Assembly: GCF_038433135.1 (NCBI RefSeq)
Contig: NZ_JBCDMV010000021.1
Location: 1 to 64,000 of the forward strand
Source of the DNA: Luteococcus sp038433135
GTDB taxonomy: Bacteria; Actinomycetota; Actinomycetes; Propionibacteriales; Propionibacteriaceae
Reading direction: 5' to 3'
DNA: 64,000 bases
Made by a program: the position numbers and the translations under genes. This document shows positions 61,815 through 64,000 of the stretch, one piece after another (position 1 is the first letter of the stretch; every line of letters starts with the position of its first letter). The notes below the pieces were generated by a model that made no database searches, was not told the origin of the DNA, and was given only the letters and a program-made list of their open reading frames with translations.

Positions 61815-63556
61815 GCTGCCTCCTCGGCGCTCAGCTGGGAGTCGACGATCTCCGCATAGGTGGGGCAGCTGGCCAGCAGTTCGTCGTGGGTGCCGCGGCC
61901 GATGATCCGGCCGTCCTCCAGCACCAGGATCTGGTCGGCCTCCCGGATGGTGGAGACACGCTGGGCAACGATCAGGGTGGCGGCGTCGGCGGTCTGTCGG
62001 TTCAGGGCGGCGCGCAGCCGGGCGTCGGTGGCGACGTCCAATGCGCTGAAGGAGTCATCGAAGACGTAGATGCCGGGCTTCTTCACCAGCGCCCGGGCAA
62101 TCGAGAGCCGCTGCCGTTGGCCGCCGGAGACATTGGTGCCACCCTGGCTGATCTCGGCCTGGAGCTGGCCGTCCATCTCCCGGACGAAGTCCGCGGCCTG
62201 TGCGGTCTGCAGCGCCGCCCACAGCTCGTCGTCGGTGGCATCGGGCTTGCCGTAGCGCAGGTTGGAGGCGACGGTGCCGCTGAACAGGTAGGGCTTCTGC
62301 GGAACCAGGCCGATCCGCGCCCACAGGGTGTCCGGATCCAGCTCCCGCACGTCGATGCCGTCCACCAGCACCTGGCCGCCGGTGGCGTCGAAGAGCCGGG
62401 GGATCAGGTTGACCAGGGTGGACTTGCCGGAGCCGGTGGCGCCGATGATCGCGGTGGTCTGGCCCGGGGCCAGCTCGAAGGAGATCTGGCTCAGCACCGG
62501 GGCCTCGGCGCCCGGGTAGCTGAACTCGACGTCGCGCAACTGCAGGACACCCTGGCCGGGCAGGTGCGTGACGCCGTCGACGGGCGGCACGACGGTGCTC
62601 TCGGTCTCGAGCACCTCCATGATCCGGCCGGCGCAGACCGCGGCGCGGGGCGCGAAGACCAGCATCATCGTCGCCATCATCACGCTCATCAGGATCTGCA
62701 TCAGGTAGGTGAGGAAGGCGGTGAGCTGGCCCACCTGGATGTGGCCGTCGGAGATCCGGTGTCCGCCGAACCACATCACGCCCACCGAGCCCAGGTTCAT
62801 GATCAGCATCACGAAGGGGAACATGGTGGCCATGTGCCGCCCGACGCTGGTGGTGGTGCTGGTCAGATCCGCATTGGTCCGTTCGAAGCGGGCGGCCTCG
62901 TGAGGTTCCCGGACGAAGGCGCGCACCACCCGGATGCCGGTGATCTGCTCACGCAGCACCCGGTTGAGGGCGTCGATCCGGGTCTGCTGCACGCCGAAGA
63001 GCGGGGTGACCCGCCAGATCAGCAGGCTGACCCCCAGGGCAAGGGCCAGCACCGCGGCGACGATCAGCCAGCTCATCCCGGGATCCTCCCGGACGGCCAT
63101 GATCACGCCGCCCACCATGGTGATCGGGGCGCTGATCATCATCACGCAGGTCATCAGCACCAGCTGCTGCACCTGCTGCACGTCATTGGTGGTGCGGGTG
63201 ATCAGTGACGGGGCGCCGAAGTGGTTCAGCTCGCGGGAGCTGAAGCCCAGCACCCGGCCGAAGATGGCGGCGCGCACGTCACGGCCGAACTGCATGGCGG
63301 CGCGGGCGCCGAACCAGGTGGCCGCCACCTGCGCCAGCACCTGCACCAGGCTGACGCCCAGCATCCAGCCGCCGTGGGTCCAGATGTAGTGGGTGTCGCC
63401 CTTGGCGATGCCCTGGTCGATGATCCGGGCGTTCAGGTTGGGCAGGTAGAGCGAGGCGATGGTGGCCACCAGCTGGAGCAGCAGCACGATGCCGATCAGA
63501 CCCCAGTAGGGCTTGATGTAGCGATTGATGAGTTTGATCAGCACTCGCTCATTCAA
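61811..63556 (-). CDS. Heterodimeric ABC exporter subunit, short half
   Basis: A 581-residue half-transporter with six spans, Walker A IGATGSGKST, a canonical signature TNVSGGQRQR and a Walker B that ends in aspartate (IYVFDDSFSALD) where catalytic glutamate is expected; the switch residue is AQRVST (Q for H). These are the hallmarks of the degenerate-site subunit of TM287/288- or BmrCD-like exporters. Together the two genes encode an asymmetric exporter with one hydrolytic site. Only 6 bp separate it from the upstream substrate-binding protein gene. Confidence 0.85.
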   Translation of the reverse strand: MNERVLIKLINRYIKPYWGLIGIVLLLQLVATIASLYLPNLNARIIDQGIAKGDTHYIWTHGGWMLGVSLVQVLAQVAATWFGARAAMQFGRDVRAAIFGRVLGFSSRELNHFGAPSLITRTTNDVQQVQQLVLMTCVMMISAPITMVGGVIMAVREDPGMSWLIVAAVLALALGVSLLIWRVTPLFGVQQTRIDALNRVLREQITGIRVVRAFVREPHEAARFERTNADLTSTTTSVGRHMATMFPFVMLIMNLGSVGVMWFGGHRISDGHIQVGQLTAFLTYLMQILMSVMMATMMLVFAPRAAVCAGRIMEVLETESTVVPPVDGVTHLPGQGVLQLRDVEFSYPGAEAPVLSQISFELAPGQTTAIIGATGSGKSTLVNLIPRLFDATGGQVLVDGIDVRELDPDTLWARIGLVPQKPYLFSGTVASNLRYGKPDATDDELWAALQTAQAADFVREMDGQLQAEISQGGTNVSGGQRQRLSIARALVKKPGIYVFDDSFSALDVATDARLRAALNRQTADAATLIVAQRVSTIREADQILVLEDGRIIGRGTHDELLASCPTYAEIVDSQLSAEEAA

Positions 63557-63562
63557 GCGCCT

Positions 63563-64000
63563 TCAGTGCACCAGCCCCAACTGGAACAAGCCCGTGGACA
63601 TCTTCTCGGCCAGGTCCACCGTGCGCAGGGAGGGACTGAGCTCCACTCCTTGCACCGTGATGTACTGCTCCTGCTTCACGGCCTTCATCGTCGCGGTGGT
63701 GGGATTCTTCACCAGGGTGGAGATCTTGCCGGGGGCGTATTCGGCCGGTTCGTCCTTGCGATCCAGGCTGGCGATCACGATGATGTCCGGGTTCTTGCGC
63801 GCGACGTCCTCCCAGGTCACCTCGGCCCACTGCTCCTTGCGGTCCGCGTACATGTTGGTCAGCCCCAGGTGGTCGCTGACGAATTGCGCCGTTCCGGTGC
63901 CGCCGGCCACTCGCGGCTCCTCGATCCCGGAGAACCAGAAGACCACCGTGGGCTTGCGACTGGGGGAGGCCTTCACCACCGACGCCAGTCGCTTGTCCAG
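63563..64000 (-). CDS. ABC transporter substrate-binding protein (FecB/BtuF-like), C-terminal part
   Basis: The 145 C-terminal residues of a periplasmic-binding protein; the start is beyond the window. VVFWFSGIEEPRVAGGTGTA, then HLGLTNMYADRKEQWAEVTW, RKNPDIIVIASL, and the ending VDLAEKMSTGLF are typical of the second lobe of siderophore/haem/cobalamin binding proteins of ABC importers. Cognate permease genes are not visible on this side; instead an exporter-type ABC pair follows at once. The other partners may lie outside the window. Confidence 0.75.
   Translation of the reverse strand: MDKRLASVVKASPSRKPTVVFWFSGIEEPRVAGGTGTAQFVSDHLGLTNMYADRKEQWAEVTWEDVARKNPDIIVIASLDRKDEPAEYAPGKISTLVKNPTTATMKAVKQEQYITVQGVELSPSLRTVDLAEKMSTGLFQLGLVH

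Overview
The window is 64 kb of high-GC DNA with GC-rich third codon positions, frequent ATGA start/stop overlaps and many genes that have a TANNNT box 6-7 nt before the start codon and no Shine-Dalgarno (leaderless mRNAs). Together with a BlaI-linked cydABDC cluster, a CsoR copper operon and a pyruvate:ferredoxin oxidoreductase operon, this points to an Actinomycetota genome, probably a facultatively anaerobic or microaerophilic member of the Propionibacteriaceae. The genus cannot be fixed from the sequence. I found no rRNA, tRNA or CRISPR array.

Layout. 1-1.1 kb is a scar region: the end of an IS21-family element sits inside a PRD-type sugar regulator, next to a frameshifted alpha-glucosidase tail and a second broken gene. 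1.3-10.5 kb holds mostly single housekeeping or unknown genes (a secreted GDPD-like phosphodiesterase, a GNAT enzyme, an ERCC4 nuclease, an aldo/keto reductase, a HAD phosphatase). It also carries three copies of a 91-100 bp palindromic intergenic repeat. 10.6-24.8 kb contains transporters and regulators: a BCCT carrier, a TetR-ABC export operon with twin operators, two CNNM/CorC-type membrane proteins, mpg, a LacI-MATE operon and a DUF4241-membrane fusion.

25-37 kb is accessory DNA: a frameshifted methyltransferase, a VapBC pair, a tyrosine recombinase, a lantibiotic-type ABC exporter with its two-component system, several orphan genes, a broken GIY-YIG gene and an HTH-ClpN-SRPBCC operon. 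Two related copies of a 156-158 bp structured repeat lie 10 kb apart and may mark the limits of an island. A third partial copy lies behind dnaB.

37.4-64 kb is core metabolism. dnaB carries a 137-residue mini-intein and is followed by a cluster of DnaA-box-like sites. csoR-copZ-copA gives copper resistance. A three-gene operon (FAD/Fe-S oxidoreductase, nifJ, dihydroorotate dehydrogenase-like protein) handles pyruvate and low-potential electrons. It lies beside a thiamine-binding protein and a MalT-like regulator whose Walker A motif is degraded. The cydA-cydB-cydD-cydC operon for cytochrome bd oxidase is divergent from a BlaI-type repressor. The window ends with a secreted GH19 hydrolase, a heterodimeric ABC exporter with one degenerate ATP site, and a partial metal/siderophore-binding protein. 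PFOR and cytochrome bd together suit life at low oxygen.
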